From NCBI GenBank assembly GCA_019232985.1, contig JAFAMW010000014.1, positions 1-50,932 on the forward strand: a stretch of DNA of 50,932 nucleotides. The letters are read 5' to 3'. Below are positions 29,647 to 40,250 of the stretch, one piece after another. Both the position numbers and the translations under genes were made by a program. Position 1 is the first letter of the stretch, and each line of letters opens with the position of its first letter. The notes below the pieces were generated by a model that was given only the letters and a program-made list of their open reading frames with translations, made no database searches and was not told where the DNA came from. This stretch comes from Roseateles sp. (lineage in GTDB: Bacteria > Pseudomonadota > Gammaproteobacteria > Burkholderiales > Burkholderiaceae).

Positions 29647-31935
29647 ATGACCACTGTCAAGACCCTGACCCTGGCCGTGTCCCTGGCCCTGGCGGCCTGG
29701 CCCGCATTCGCCCAAGACGCGGCTGCGCCCGCCGACGCCGCCAGCGCCCCGGCCAAGGCCGACAAGACCCAGCTCGAAACCGTGGTCGTCACGGCCCAGC
29801 GTCGCGCCGAGAACATCAAGGACGTGCCGACGGCCGTCTCGACCGTCAGCGGCGACGCGCTCGACGCGCTGAACGCGAGCGGCGAAGACGTGCGCATGCT
29901 GTCGGGCCGCCTGCCGAGCCTGAACATCGAGTCCTCGTTCGGCCGCGCATTCCCGCGCTTCTACATCCGCGGCTACGGCAACACCGACTTCCACCTGAAC
30001 GCGTCCCAGCCGGTCTCGCTGGTGCTCGACGACGTCGTGCAGGAGAACCCGATCCTCAAGGGCTTCCCGATCTTCGACACCAAGGCCGTCGAGGTGATCG
30101 CCGGCCCGCAGGGCACGCTGTTCGGCCGCAACACGCCGGCCGGCGTGGTGAAGTTCGACTCGGTCGCGCCTTCGCACGCCGACGACGGCTACGTCAGCAT
30201 CGGCATCGGCAACTACAGCACCGTCAACGCCGAGGCCGCTGCCAACGTGCCGATGACGGGCGACTGGGCCGTGCGCATCTCCGCGCAGGACCAGCACCGC
30301 GGCGACTGGGTCAAGAACACCTACCAGCCGACCACGCCGGACCCCAACTACACGGCCAAGACCGAGGGCTACGACGACGCCGCGATCCGCGTCCAGGCGC
30401 TCTACAAGACGACCGACTTCAGCGCGCTGTTCAACGTGCACGGCCGCGACCTCGACGGCAGCCCGCGCCTCTTCCGCGCCGGCATCATCCAGCCGGGCAC
30501 GAACAACCTGATCGCCGGCTTCGACCCGGCCAAGATGTCGATCGACGGCCGCAACGCGCAGACCGTGCACTCGTACGGCGCGAGCGCGCGCCTGAAGTGG
30601 TCGCTCAACAATGACTTCGACATCTACTCGATCACGGCGATCGAGACGGTCCAGCCGTTCAGCCGCGGCGACGTCGACGGCGGCGCGACCTATGCCTTCC
30701 CGACCGGCGCGCTCAATGTGGCGCTGTTTCCGGACGAGACTTCCGATGCCCTGCACGGCCATCGCCAACTGACCCAGGAAGTGCGCCTCGAGTCGAAGAC
30801 GCCCGGCCCGTTCAAGTGGCAGGGCGGCGTGTTCCTGTTCGACGAGCGCTACACCTGGGAAAACATCGACTACTCGGGCGCGCCGCCCTACGGCACCGGC
30901 AACCCGCTGTACGCCGAGACGCACCAGAGCAACCGCGCCTATGCGCTGTTCGGCGCGGCGACCTACCAGGTCACGAGCGACTTCAAGCTCGGTGCCGGCC
31001 TGCGCTACACGGACGACAAGAAGAACCTGAACACCTGGGTGCCGGCCACCAACGGGCAGACGCTGAACTTCGGCGCGCCAGGCCCGACCGGCGCCAGCAC
31101 CAAGGATTCGAAGTGGACCTGGGACGCCTCGGCCGTCTATTCGCTGGATCGCGACACCAACGTCTACGCCAAGGTCGGCACCGGCTTCCGCGCCTCCACG
31201 GTGCTGCCCATCGGCGAGTTCGGACCGCTGAGCATGGCCGGCCCGGAGACGCTGACCTCGTATGAGCTCGGCATCAAGAGCGATTTCTGGCAGCGTCGCG
31301 CGCGCCTGTCGGCCGACGTCTACCGCTACGACGTGAACCACCTGCAGCTGACCGAGGTCGGCGGCACGGGCAACAGCAACACCGTCAAGAGCGCCAACAA
31401 GGTCAACGGCCATGGCCTCGAGCTCAACCTCGACCTGCTGCCGCTCGACAACCTGATGCTCCACCTGTCCGGCTCGATCAACGACACGAAGATCGATGAC
31501 CCGAACCTGACGGTGGCGAGCTGCGGCGGCGGCTGCACGGTGACCAACCCCTTCGTCGGCGCGCCCACCTCCGGCGGCGAGGTCTACGTCAACGGCAACC
31601 CGCTGCCCAACGCGCCCAAGTACGTCGCCAACTTCAACCTGCGCTATGGCTTCCCGCAAGAGGACGGCAGCGAGTACTACGTCTACACGGACTGGACCTA
31701 CCGCAGCCACGTGAACTTCTTCATCTACGAGTCGGTCGAGTTCACCGGCAAGCCGCTGACCGAAGGCGGCCTGCGCGGCGGCTACATCTGGCACGACGGC
31801 AAGTACGAAGTCGCAGCCTACGTGCGCAACCTCACCAACAAGGTGGTCGTGACCGGCGCCATCGACTTCAACAACCTCACGGGCTTCATCAACGATCCGC
31901 GCACCTACGGCGTGCAGTTCAAGGCCTCGTTCTGA
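29647..31935 (+). CDS. TonB-dependent outer-membrane receptor
   Basis: Outer-membrane active transporter of 762 residues. It has a signal peptide (cut near AFA-QD at 22), a TonB box region LETVVVTAQRRAENIKDVP near 42-58, a plug domain with VLDDVVQENPILKGFP and VEVIAGPQGTLFGRNTPAG, and a beta-barrel of alternating strands ending in Phe (YGVQFKASF), as required for BAM insertion. The plug resembles the CirA/FecA-like group that includes the carbohydrate- and siderophore-type receptors of Sphingomonas-like proteins; ligand unknown. A terminator follows at 31988. Confidence 0.93.
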   Translation: MTTVKTLTLAVSLALAAWPAFAQDAAAPADAASAPAKADKTQLETVVVTAQRRAENIKDVPTAVSTVSGDALDALNASGEDVRMLSGRLPSLNIESSFGRAFPRFYIRGYGNTDFHLNASQPVSLVLDDVVQENPILKGFPIFDTKAVEVIAGPQGTLFGRNTPAGVVKFDSVAPSHADDGYVSIGIGNYSTVNAEAAANVPMTGDWAVRISAQDQHRGDWVKNTYQPTTPDPNYTAKTEGYDDAAIRVQALYKTTDFSALFNVHGRDLDGSPRLFRAGIIQPGTNNLIAGFDPAKMSIDGRNAQTVHSYGASARLKWSLNNDFDIYSITAIETVQPFSRGDVDGGATYAFPTGALNVALFPDETSDALHGHRQLTQEVRLESKTPGPFKWQGGVFLFDERYTWENIDYSGAPPYGTGNPLYAETHQSNRAYALFGAATYQVTSDFKLGAGLRYTDDKKNLNTWVPATNGQTLNFGAPGPTGASTKDSKWTWDASAVYSLDRDTNVYAKVGTGFRASTVLPIGEFGPLSMAGPETLTSYELGIKSDFWQRRARLSADVYRYDVNHLQLTEVGGTGNSNTVKSANKVNGHGLELNLDLLPLDNLMLHLSGSINDTKIDDPNLTVASCGGGCTVTNPFVGAPTSGGEVYVNGNPLPNAPKYVANFNLRYGFPQEDGSEYYVYTDWTYRSHVNFFIYESVEFTGKPLTEGGLRGGYIWHDGKYEVAAYVRNLTNKVVVTGAIDFNNLTGFINDPRTYGVQFKASF

Positions 31936-31987
31936 TCCGCGTGCGAAGGGCGTCATCGCCTTTCGCCCGCTGGACCGAGCCCGCGCG

Positions 31988-32018
31988 AGCCCGCCGCTCC
32001 CGCGGGCTTTTCTTCTTC
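31988..32018 (+). terminator. Intrinsic terminator of the TonB receptor gene
   Basis: AGCCCGC and GCGGGCT form a 7-bp GC stem around CGCTCCC, followed directly by TTTTCTTCTTC, 52 nt after the receptor stop codon. Confidence 0.82.
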
Positions 32019-32084
32019 ATCGGGCGGGCGGATCGTCAACGCACACGGCAATGTCACCGTTGCAACGAACGGCCCGCTGCTCCC

Positions 32085-32090
32085 TAGAAT
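32085..32090 (+). promoter_or_regulatory. -10 element of pyrE
   Basis: TAGAAT matches five of six -10 consensus positions and ends 7 nt before the pyrE ATG. TTGCAA at 32060-32065 could be the -35, at a long 19-bp spacing. The expected transcript would begin at or next to the start codon. Confidence 0.45.
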
Positions 32091-32097
32091 GCTTGCC

Positions 32098-32766
32098 ATG
32101 AGCAATTCCTCCCCCGTCGCCCAGGACTTCGTCGCCTTTGCTGTCGAAGCCGGCGTGCTGCGCTTCGGCGAATTCAAGACCAAGGCCGGGCGCCTGAGCC
32201 CTTACTTCTTCAACGCCGGCCTGTTCGACGACGGCGCCAAGCTCGGCCGCCTCGCCAGCTTCTACGCGCAGGCCCTGATCGCCTCGGGCCTCGAGTTCGA
32301 CCTGATCTTCGGCCCGGCCTACAAAGGCATCACGCTCGCGGCGGCCGTGTCGATCGAGCTCGCGCGGCTGGGCCGCAACGTGCCCTTCGCCTACAACCGC
32401 AAGGAAGCCAAGGACCATGGCGAAGGCGGCACGCTCGTCGGCGCACCCGTCAAGGGCCGCGTACTGATCATCGACGACGTGATCTCAGCCGGTACCTCGG
32501 TGCGCGAATCGATCGCCATGATCGAGGCCGCAGGCGCCACGCCCCGCGGCGTCGCCATCGCGCTCGACCGCCAGGAGAAAGCCGCCGAGAACGGCGTCGA
32601 CAAGCCCTGGTCCGCCGTGCAGTACGTGTCCACGCAACTGCAGCTGCCGGTCGTCGCCATCGCCGGCCTGTCCGACCTGCTGGCCTACCTGCGCGCCGCC
32701 AGCAGCCCCGCCATCGCGGCGCACTCGCAGGCCGTCCAGGCCTATCGCGATCGCTACGGCGTCTGA
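32098..32766 (+). CDS. pyrE: Orotate phosphoribosyltransferase
   Basis: Converts orotate and PRPP to OMP in de novo pyrimidine synthesis; 222 residues. It has the family N-terminus FGEFKTKAGRLSPYFFNAGLF, a catalytic loop with NRKEAKDHGEGG and the PRPP-binding motif VLIIDDVISAGTSVRE. ATG 32098 (MSNSSPVAQDF) is preferred over ATG 32089, which lies inside a likely -10 box. No Shine-Dalgarno is visible. Confidence 0.95.
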   Translation: MSNSSPVAQDFVAFAVEAGVLRFGEFKTKAGRLSPYFFNAGLFDDGAKLGRLASFYAQALIASGLEFDLIFGPAYKGITLAAAVSIELARLGRNVPFAYNRKEAKDHGEGGTLVGAPVKGRVLIIDDVISAGTSVRESIAMIEAAGATPRGVAIALDRQEKAAENGVDKPWSAVQYVSTQLQLPVVAIAGLSDLLAYLRAASSPAIAAHSQAVQAYRDRYGV

Positions 32767-32794
32767 GCGCGCCGCCCCCGCCCGACACTCGCCC

Positions 32795-33457
32795 ATGCCA
32801 CTTCGTTTTCGCCCGATTCTTTGCAGTCTGATCGTCCTTGCCGGCGGCTCTGCGCTGGCGGAAGGAACGGCTGGGCCGACGATCTACACCTGCACCACGC
32901 CCGACGGCCGGCACCTGACTTCCGACCGCCCGATCGCCGACTGCACGGCGCGCGACCAGCGCGTGCTCAACGCCGACGGCTCGCAGCGCGGCGTGCTGCC
33001 GGCGTACCTCTCGCCCGAGGAGCGCGCCAACAAGGAAGCCGAGGACCGCCGCATCGCCGCCGAGCGCGTGCATCAGCAGGAAGCGATCCGGCGCGACCGC
33101 AACCTCATGCAACGCTTCCCCAACGAGGCCGCGCACAACGCCGCGCGGGCCAGCGCGCTCGATGACGCCAACAAGGCGATGCGCATCTCCGAGAACCGCA
33201 TCAAGGACCTGGCCCAGGAGCGCAAGCCGCTCGACGATGAAGCCGAGTTCTACAAAGGCAAGCCGCTGCCGGGCAAGCTCAAGCAGTCCATCGACGCCAA
33301 CGACGCGTCGGTCGAGGCGCAGAAGCACCTGATCGAGAACCAGAAGGCCGAGCTCGTGCGCATCAACAAGCGCTACGACGTCGAACTCGCGCGTCTGAAG
33401 AAGCTCTGGGGCGGCGCCGCCCCGGGCAGCCTGCCGGCCAGCGACGACGAGCCTTGA
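32795..33457 (+). CDS. Exported DUF4124-type protein
   Basis: A 220-residue protein with a signal peptide ([18 protein letters not shown], cut near ALA-EG). It has a DUF4124-like segment [25 protein letters not shown] (two cysteines, near 32-50) followed by a highly charged, mostly helical region ([20 protein letters not shown] and onward to residue 205) that may form a coiled coil. DUF4124 proteins are common in Burkholderiales and have no established role. It follows pyrE by 28 nt and is probably co-transcribed. Confidence 0.8.
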   Translation: MPLRFRPILCSLIVLAGGSALAEGTAGPTIYTCTTPDGRHLTSDRPIADCTARDQRVLNADGSQRGVLPAYLSPEERANKEAEDRRIAAERVHQQEAIRRDRNLMQRFPNEAAHNAARASALDDANKAMRISENRIKDLAQERKPLDDEAEFYKGKPLPGKLKQSIDANDASVEAQKHLIENQKAELVRINKRYDVELARLKKLWGGAAPGSLPASDDEP

Positions 33458-33566
33458 GCCTCGCCGGCGGCGTCGCCGGCCCGCCAGCGGCTTTACCTTG
33501 CTTTACGCCGTCGCCTGCGCAGTCGTGCGATGTTTGCACCTGCCAACAGAGGGTTTCCACTTAGAG

Positions 33567-33577
33567 TTGTCGTACAA
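33567..33577. promoter_or_regulatory. GntR/FadR-type operator-like palindrome upstream of the chemoreceptor gene
   Basis: TTGT-CGT-ACAA, a perfect dyad, fits the TNGTNNNACNA pattern bound by FadR-subfamily GntR repressors. It lies 55 bp before the chemoreceptor start. A match this short could be chance. Confidence 0.3.
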
Positions 33578-33632
33578 CCGGTCCCAAGATCAGGGAGGGG
33601 ATCGGCGCCCATCACGGCAAGAAGGACAACTC

Positions 33633-35372
33633 ATGCTCTCGAACCTGAAGATCGGCGCCCGGCTGGGCGCAGCATTCGCCATCGTGCTGGCCCTGACGCT
33701 GGTGCTCGGTGGCTTCAGCATCCGCAGCCTCAGCGTCGTCAACGGCGCGACGCAAGACCTCGCCACCAACTGGCTCCCGGGCACGCGCTACCTTGGTGCC
33801 TTCGTCACCATCCTGAACGCCGAACGGCGGGCCGAGGCCATCATCTCGGAGGCCCATGACGGGGCCACGCTGGATGCGCAGATCACCTCGCTGCAGACCA
33901 ACCGGCACAAGGCCGACGACGCCTGGCAGGCCTACGCCAAGACCATCTCGTCGCCCGATGAGCGCGCGCTGGCAGACAGCATCGCGCAGTCGCTCAAGAG
34001 CTACCGCGAGGTCGCCGACCGCTCCGTCGCCGCAGCGCATGGCGGCGACAACGACGGTGCCTACAAGCTCTATGACGGCGAGGGCCGCGCCGCGTTCAAT
34101 GCGTTCAGCGCCGCCGTGCAGAAGGACATCGAATACCAGACCACGGGCGCCGACAAGGCCTTCGACAACTCGCAGACCGAGTACGCGCGCACCCGCAATC
34201 TCGTCATCGCCGTGCTGGTCCTGGCCCTGGGCCTGGGCGCCACGCTGGCGCTGCTGATCACGCGCTCGATCACGGGCCCGATCCAGCGTGCCGTGCAGGT
34301 CGCCCAGATCGTCGCCAGCGGCGACCTGAGCTCGGAGGTCAAGTCCGACAGCCATGACGAAACCGGCCAGCTGCTCGGCGCCTTGGGCGAAATGAACGGC
34401 CGCCTCGCCGCCATCGTCGGCGACGTGCGCATGGTGTCCGACTCGATCGCCACCGGCTCCAGCCAGATCGCCGCGGGCAACCAGGACCTCTCGCAGCGCA
34501 CCGAGGAGCAGGCCAGCAACCTCGAGGAAACCGCCGCGGCGATGGAGGAGCTCTCGTCGACCGTCAAGAACAATGCCGACGCAGCCCAGCAGGCGCGCCA
34601 GATCGCCCAGAACGCCGCGCTGGCGGCCGAGCGTGGCGGCGCGGTAGTGCAGCAGGTCGTCACGACGATGGCCGACATCTCGGCAAGCTCGCACAAGATC
34701 TCCGACATCATCGGCGTCATCGACGGCATCGCCTTCCAGACCAACATCCTTGCGCTGAACGCGGCGGTGGAAGCCGCGCGTGCCGGCGAGCAGGGCCGCG
34801 GCTTTGCCGTCGTGGCCGGCGAGGTGCGTTCGCTCGCGCAGCGCAGCGCCGAGGCGGCCAAGGAGATCAAGGGCCTGATCAACGCCAGCGCCGAGCGGGT
34901 CGAGGCCGGCACGACGCTGGTCGGCAACGCCGGCGAGGCGATCGGTGACGTGGTGCTGCAGGTGCATCGCGTCAACGACCTCGTCGGCGAGATCAGCGCC
35001 GCGAGCATCGAGCAGAGCAAGGGCATCGGCCAGGTCGGCGAGGCCGTGGCCCAGCTCGACCAGGTGACCCAGCAGAACGCGGCACTGGTCGAGGAGAGCG
35101 CGGCAGCAGCCGAGAGCCTCAAGCACCAGGCAGGCCGGCTGGCGCAGGCGGTGTCGATCTTCAAGCTGGCGCGCGGAGCGGCAGCGACGACGACGCCGCC
35201 AGCAGCGCCCGCACCGGCGCCCCGGCCGGCGGCAACGCGCACCGCACCGGCAGTCGTGCGCAAGCCGGCACCGGCCGTGGCAGCGGCCAAGCCCGCCCAC
35301 GCTCCCGCCCCCGCCGCAGCGCCCAAGGTCGTCGCGACGGCCGAGGCCGACGGCGACTGGGCGACCTTCTAA
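33633..35372 (+). CDS. Methyl-accepting chemotaxis protein
   Basis: Transmembrane chemoreceptor of 579 residues. TM1 lies near 10-30 and TM2 near 190-212, framing a four-helix-bundle ligand-binding domain. HAMP follows ([23 protein letters not shown]), then the cytoplasmic signalling coiled coil with the highly conserved tip [22 protein letters not shown] Pro/Ala-rich flexible tail ends in DWATF, resembling the CheR/CheB-tethering pentapeptide NWETF of enteric receptors. ATG 33633 follows GAAGGACAACTC. The ligand is unknown. Confidence 0.94.
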   Translation: MLSNLKIGARLGAAFAIVLALTLVLGGFSIRSLSVVNGATQDLATNWLPGTRYLGAFVTILNAERRAEAIISEAHDGATLDAQITSLQTNRHKADDAWQAYAKTISSPDERALADSIAQSLKSYREVADRSVAAAHGGDNDGAYKLYDGEGRAAFNAFSAAVQKDIEYQTTGADKAFDNSQTEYARTRNLVIAVLVLALGLGATLALLITRSITGPIQRAVQVAQIVASGDLSSEVKSDSHDETGQLLGALGEMNGRLAAIVGDVRMVSDSIATGSSQIAAGNQDLSQRTEEQASNLEETAAAMEELSSTVKNNADAAQQARQIAQNAALAAERGGAVVQQVVTTMADISASSHKISDIIGVIDGIAFQTNILALNAAVEAARAGEQGRGFAVVAGEVRSLAQRSAEAAKEIKGLINASAERVEAGTTLVGNAGEAIGDVVLQVHRVNDLVGEISAASIEQSKGIGQVGEAVAQLDQVTQQNAALVEESAAAAESLKHQAGRLAQAVSIFKLARGAAATTTPPAAPAPAPRPAATRTAPAVVRKPAPAVAAAKPAHAPAPAAAPKVVATAEADGDWATF

Positions 35373-35384
35373 GCTCGGCGCGCG

Positions 35385-37064
35385 TTATTCGTCGAAGTAT
35401 TCGCCGTCGAAGCGCGCGACGGGCACCGCCCGCGCTTCCTCGCGCTTGCGCAGGTCGACGCGGCGGATCTTGCCCGAGATGGTCTTGGGCAGTTCGTGGA
35501 ACTCGAGCCGGCGGATGCGCTTGTACGGCGCGAGCTTTTCGCGGCAGAAGGCCATGATGGCGCGCGCCGTGGCTTCGTCCGCCACCTGGCCGGCTGCCAG
35601 CACCACATAGGCCTTGGGCACGGCGAGGCGCAGCGGATCGGGCGAAGGCACGACCGCCGCCTCGACCACCGCCGGATGCTCGATCAGCACGCTTTCCAGC
35701 TCGAAGGGGCTGATGCGGTAGTCGCTGGCCTTGAAGACGTCGTCGGCGCGGCCCACGTACGTGATGTAGCCGTCGGCGTCGCGCGAGGCCACGTCGCCGG
35801 TGCGGTAGTAGCCGCCGCGCATGGCGTCGCCGGTCTTGCCGGCATCGCCCGCGTAGGCGCGCATCAGGCCGACCGGCCGGGCCGACAGGTCCAGCGAGAT
35901 CTCGCCTTCATCGGCTTCCTTGTCGTCGATGTCGAGCAGCGCGATGCGAAAGCCCGGCAGCGGACGCCCCATCGATCCCGACTTGAGCGGCTGGCCCGGC
36001 GGGTTGCCGATCTGCGCGCTCGTCTCGGTCTGGCCGAAACCGTCGCGGATCGTCAGGCCCCAGGCGCGCAGGACCTGCTCGATGACCTCGGGATTGAGCG
36101 GCTCGCCCGCGCCGACGACCTCGCGCAGGCTCACGCGGTAGTCCGCCAGCGGCTGCTGGATCAGCATGCGCCAGACCGTCGGCGGCGCGCACAGCGTCGT
36201 CACGCCGTGCGCGACGAGCGCTTCGAGCGCGCGCGTCGCGTCGAAGCGCGCCTGGTTGAAGATGAACACCGTCGCCCCGACGATCCACGGCGCGAAGAAG
36301 CAACTCCACGCGTGCTTGGCCCAGCCCGGCGAGGAGATGTTCCAGTGCACGTCGCCGGGCCGCAGCCCGATCCAGTACAGCGTGGAGAGATGGCCGACCG
36401 GGTAGCTCTGGTGCGTGTGCTCGACCAGCTTGGGCTTGCTCGTCGTGCCCGAGGTGAAGTACAGCAGCAGCGCTTCGTCCACCTGCGTCGCGACCTTGGG
36501 CGCGTAGTGCGCGGCCTGCGCATCGGCCTCGGCATAGGAGCGCCAGCCCGGCTGGGCCGGCCCGACGACGATGCGCTTGAGCCCGTCGCCCGCGGCGCCG
36601 ACTTCGTCGAAGCGCGCCGTCAGCGCCGGGCTCGTGACGACGTGGCGCACGCCGCCGCGCTCGATGCGGTCGACCAGATCGGCCGGCGTCAGGAGCTGCG
36701 TCGCCGGAATCATGACGGCGCCGATCTTGATGCAGGCGAGCATGGTCTCCCACAGCGCGACCTCGTTGCCGAGCAGCAGCAGCACGCGGTCGCCGCGCGC
36801 CACGCCGATCGCCTCCAGGAAGTTGGCGACGCGGTTCGAGCGCGCGCTCATCTCGGCGAAGCTCGCGCGTGCGATGCGGCCGTCCTCCTCGACGATGCAC
36901 AGCGCCGTGGCGTCGTTGCCCGCCGCCATCGCGTCGAAATGGTCGAGCGCCCAGTTGAACTCTTTCAGCTCGGGCCAGCGGAACTCGGCCGCGGCGCGCG
37001 GCCAGTCGCTGCGCAGCGCGAGCAGCTGGTCGCGTGCGGCGAGGAACTTCTGCAGGTCGGTCAT
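35385..37064 (-). CDS. AMP-binding acyl-CoA synthetase (medium-chain/ACSM-like)
   Basis: Adenylate-forming ligase of 559 residues that activates a carboxylic acid as its CoA thioester. Core motifs are LLYFTSGTTSKPKLVEHTH (A3), the TVWRMLIQQ region, GFGQTETSA (A5), YYRTGDVASRDADGYI (A7), GRADDVFKASDYRISPFELE (A8) and the catalytic lysine in LPKTISGKIRR. Overall it resembles ACSM-type or acetoacetyl-like ligases; the acid is unknown. It ends 12 nt from the convergent chemoreceptor gene and lies 25 nt downstream of a second ligase. Confidence 0.87.
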   Translation of the reverse strand: MTDLQKFLAARDQLLALRSDWPRAAAEFRWPELKEFNWALDHFDAMAAGNDATALCIVEEDGRIARASFAEMSARSNRVANFLEAIGVARGDRVLLLLGNEVALWETMLACIKIGAVMIPATQLLTPADLVDRIERGGVRHVVTSPALTARFDEVGAAGDGLKRIVVGPAQPGWRSYAEADAQAAHYAPKVATQVDEALLLYFTSGTTSKPKLVEHTHQSYPVGHLSTLYWIGLRPGDVHWNISSPGWAKHAWSCFFAPWIVGATVFIFNQARFDATRALEALVAHGVTTLCAPPTVWRMLIQQPLADYRVSLREVVGAGEPLNPEVIEQVLRAWGLTIRDGFGQTETSAQIGNPPGQPLKSGSMGRPLPGFRIALLDIDDKEADEGEISLDLSARPVGLMRAYAGDAGKTGDAMRGGYYRTGDVASRDADGYITYVGRADDVFKASDYRISPFELESVLIEHPAVVEAAVVPSPDPLRLAVPKAYVVLAAGQVADEATARAIMAFCREKLAPYKRIRRLEFHELPKTISGKIRRVDLRKREEARAVPVARFDGEYFDE

Positions 37065-37089
37065 CGTTTGTCTCCTGGTTTCAGGCCGT

Positions 37090-38748
37090 CTATTGCTCGT
37101 CCAGGCCGAGCAGTCGTTTCATCTGCTCGCGCAAGGCGTATTTCTGGATCTTGCCGGTGACGGTCATCGGGAAATCCGCCACGGGCTGAACGTAGCGCGG
37201 GATCTTCTGGTGCGCGATCTGGCCGCGGCAGAACTCGGCGATCTCTTCGCGCGTCAGCGATTCGCCGGCACGCACGATGACGCAGGCGCAGAGCTCCTCG
37301 CCGTATTTGGCGTCGGGCACGCCGACGACCTGCACGTCCTGGATCTTCGGGTGGCGGTAGAGGAACTCCTCGATCTCGCGCGGGTAGAGGTTTTCGCCGC
37401 CGCGGATGACGAGGTCCTTGATGCGGCCGACGATGTTGCAAAAGCCTTCGGCGTCGATGACGGCGAGGTCGCCGGTGTGCATCCAGCCGGCCGCGTCGAT
37501 GGCCTCGGCCGTGCGCTCGGGGTCGTCCCAGTAGCCCAGCATCACCGAGTAGGCGCGCGTGCAGAGCTCGCCCGGCGTGCCGCGCGGCACGATGCCCCCC
37601 TCGCCATCGACGAGCTTGACCTCGCAGTGCGGATGGACGCGGCCGACCGTGGCGACGCGGCGCTCGAGCGGGTCGTCGACACCGCTCTGGAAGGACACCG
37701 GCGAGGTCTCCGTCATGCCGTAGGCGATCGTCACCTCGCGCATGTGCATCTGCTCGACAACGCGCTTCATCACCTCGATCGGGCAAGGGCTGCCGGCCAT
37801 GATGCCGGTGCGCAGCGATGCAAGGTCGAAGCGCGCGAACTCGGGGTGGTCGAGCATGGCGATGAACATCGTCGGCACGCCGTAGGCGCCGGTGCAGCGC
37901 TCGTCGGCGATCGCTCGCAGGCAGGCCAGCGCGTCGAAGCCCTCGCTCGGATAGACCATGGTCGCGCCGTGCGTGAGGCAGCCCAGATTGCCCATCACCA
38001 TGCCGAAGCAGTGGTACAGCGGCACGGGGATGCAGAGCCGGTCGCCCGGCGCCAGGCGGATCGCCTCGCCGACGAAGAAGCCGTTGTTGAGGATGTTGTG
38101 GTGCGACAGCGTCGCGCCCTCGGGGTGACCGGTCGTGCCCGAGGTGAACTGGATGTTGATGGGCTCGTCGAACTGCAGCGTCTCGCCGAGGGCCTGCAGC
38201 TCGGTGAGCTCATCGGCGGTCGGCGCGGCGAGCAGCGTGTCGAAGTTCAGCTGGCCCGGCGTCGCCTCATGGCCGAGGCGGATCGCGAACGCCAGCGCAG
38301 GCACTCGTCCACGCAGCCCGGCGAGCATGCCCAGGTAGTCGCTACCCTTGTGGCTGGCCGCCAGCACGAGCGCACGGCAGCCGACCTTGTTCAGCGCGTA
38401 TTCGAGTTCGGTCGCGCGGTAGGCCGGGTTGATGTTGACGAGCACCAGGCCGGCCTTGGCGCTGGCGAACTGCAGCAGCGTCCATTCGCGGCCGTTCGGC
38501 GACCAGATGCCGATGCGCTCACCGGGGCGCAAGCCCAGGCGGCGCAGGCCGCAGGCGAGCGCGTCGACCTGCTCGCGCAGTTGCGCATAGGTGAGGCGCA
38601 CGCCCTGGTGGCGCACGACGAGCGCCTCGCGCGCCGCGTGGCGCGCGCAGGCATCGTCGAAATACCGGCCCAGCGTCTGGCCGATCAGCGGCGTGGGGCT
38701 GGCGCCGTGCACATAGCTCGGCGCGGCCGCGGGGGCCGTCGGGTTCAT
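37090..38748 (-). CDS. AMP-binding acyl-CoA synthetase (FadD-like)
   Basis: A 552-residue acyl-CoA ligase with [20 protein letters not shown] (A3), [15 protein letters not shown] (A5), [15 protein letters not shown] (A7), [21 protein letters not shown] (A8, quoted partly) and the catalytic lysine in [11 protein letters not shown]. These details fit the medium/long-chain fatty acyl ligase branch used in beta-oxidation. GGAGACAAGC precedes ATG 38748, so I use that start and not the ATG five codons upstream. It is probably co-transcribed with the following ligase. Confidence 0.88.
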   Translation of the reverse strand: MNPTAPAAAPSYVHGASPTPLIGQTLGRYFDDACARHAAREALVVRHQGVRLTYAQLREQVDALACGLRRLGLRPGERIGIWSPNGREWTLLQFASAKAGLVLVNINPAYRATELEYALNKVGCRALVLAASHKGSDYLGMLAGLRGRVPALAFAIRLGHEATPGQLNFDTLLAAPTADELTELQALGETLQFDEPINIQFTSGTTGHPEGATLSHHNILNNGFFVGEAIRLAPGDRLCIPVPLYHCFGMVMGNLGCLTHGATMVYPSEGFDALACLRAIADERCTGAYGVPTMFIAMLDHPEFARFDLASLRTGIMAGSPCPIEVMKRVVEQMHMREVTIAYGMTETSPVSFQSGVDDPLERRVATVGRVHPHCEVKLVDGEGGIVPRGTPGELCTRAYSVMLGYWDDPERTAEAIDAAGWMHTGDLAVIDAEGFCNIVGRIKDLVIRGGENLYPREIEEFLYRHPKIQDVQVVGVPDAKYGEELCACVIVRAGESLTREEIAEFCRGQIAHQKIPRYVQPVADFPMTVTGKIQKYALREQMKRLLGLDEQ

Positions 38749-38798
38749 GCTTGTCTCCAGCAATAGGTCTTGTGCGACCTATTGTTGGCCGACAAGTT

Positions 38799-40244
38799 TC
38801 ACCCGAGCTTACGGCGCAGCAGGTCGTTGACCAAGCCGGGATTGGCCTTGCCCTTGGTCGCCTTCATGGCCTGGCCGACCAGCGCGTTGAAGGCCTTGTC
38901 CTTGCCGGCCCGGAACTCCTCGACCGACTTGGCGTTGGCCGCGAGCACCTCATCGAGGATGCGCTCGAGCTCGCCGGTGTCGCTCATCTGCTTGAGGCCC
39001 TTGGCCTCGATGACGGCGTCGACTTCACCGCCGGCCGTCCAGAGTTCCTCGAACACCTGCCGCGCGGCGTTGTTCGAGATCGTGCCGTCCTGGATGCGGT
39101 TGATCAGCGCGGCCAGCGCGGCCGGCGCCACCGGTGCGGCCTCGATATCGCGCTCCTCGGCGTTGAGCCGGCGCGAGATCTCGCCCATCACCCAGTTGGC
39201 GACGAGCTTGGGCGCCTTGCAGGCGTCGCGCGCGGACTCGTAATAGCGCGCCGTGGCCAGGCTCGCCGTCATCATCGTCGCGTCGTAGGCCGGCAGGCCG
39301 TCGGCGGACTCGAAGCGCGCCGCCATCACGCCGGGCAGCTCGGGCATGCCGGCGCGCACGCGCTCGACCCACTCGGGCGCGATCACGAGCGGCGGCAGGT
39401 CCGGGTCGGGGAAGTAGCGGTAGTCGGCCGAGTCTTCCTTGCTGCGCATCGCGCGGGTCTCGCCGGTGTCCGGGTTGAACAACACCGTGGCCTGCTGGAT
39501 GGGCAGGCCGTCCTCGATGCGGTCGATCTGCCAGTTGACCTCGAAGTCCACCGCCTGCAGGAGATTCCTGAAGCTGTTGAGGTTCTTGATCTCGCGGCGC
39601 GTGCCGAAGGGCTCGCCGGGCTTGCGCACCGAGACGTTGACGTCGCAGCGGAAGGAGCCTTCCTGCATATTGCCGTCGCAGATGCCGAGCCACATCACCA
39701 GCGCGTGCAGGGTCTTGGCGTATTCGGCCGCCTCGGGCCCGGAGCGCAGGTCGGGCTCGGAGACGATCTCCAGCAGCGGCGTGCCGGCGCGGTTCAGGTC
39801 GATGCCGGAGAGGCCGTGGTAGTCCTCGTGCAGGCTCTTGCCCGCGTCTTCCTCGAGGTGGGCACGCGTGAGGCGCACGGTCTTCTTCGTGTCGCCGACG
39901 AAGAAGCTCACCTCGCCGCCCTGCACCACCGGGATCTCGAACTGGCTGATCTGGTAGCCCTTGGGCAGGTCCGGGTAGAAGTAGTTCTTGCGGGCAAAGA
40001 TCGACAGGGGCGCGACCTTGGCGCCGACCGCGAGGCCGAAGCGGATCGCGCGCTCGACGGCGCCGCGGTTGAGCACCGGCAGCGTGCCCGGCAGCGCCAG
40101 GTCGACCGGACTCGCCTGGGTGTTGGGCGCCGCGCCGAAGGCGGTCGAGGAGCCGCTGAAGATCTTGGAAGCGGTCGAGAGCTGGACGTGGTTCTCCAGG
40201 CCGATCACGACCTCGTAGCCACGGACGAGTTTGGGAGTCGTCAT
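38799..40244 (-). CDS. gatB: Aspartyl/glutamyl-tRNA amidotransferase subunit B
   Basis: Kinase/tRNA-binding subunit of GatCAB, which corrects Glu-tRNAGln and/or Asp-tRNAAsn. The 481-residue product has the GatB signature: [76 protein letters not shown] and [26 protein letters not shown] (quoted in part), then the helical and YqeY-like tail. It lies 6 nt after gatA. Confidence 0.96.
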   Translation of the reverse strand: MTTPKLVRGYEVVIGLENHVQLSTASKIFSGSSTAFGAAPNTQASPVDLALPGTLPVLNRGAVERAIRFGLAVGAKVAPLSIFARKNYFYPDLPKGYQISQFEIPVVQGGEVSFFVGDTKKTVRLTRAHLEEDAGKSLHEDYHGLSGIDLNRAGTPLLEIVSEPDLRSGPEAAEYAKTLHALVMWLGICDGNMQEGSFRCDVNVSVRKPGEPFGTRREIKNLNSFRNLLQAVDFEVNWQIDRIEDGLPIQQATVLFNPDTGETRAMRSKEDSADYRYFPDPDLPPLVIAPEWVERVRAGMPELPGVMAARFESADGLPAYDATMMTASLATARYYESARDACKAPKLVANWVMGEISRRLNAEERDIEAAPVAPAALAALINRIQDGTISNNAARQVFEELWTAGGEVDAVIEAKGLKQMSDTGELERILDEVLAANAKSVEEFRAGKDKAFNALVGQAMKATKGKANPGLVNDLLRRKLG

Positions 40245-40250
40245 AACGCC

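Noticed and set aside
29641..31956. 771-codon open frame on the minus strand opposite the TonB receptor
   Set aside because: Shadow of the receptor gene; Val/Asp/Arg-rich composition with no family motifs.
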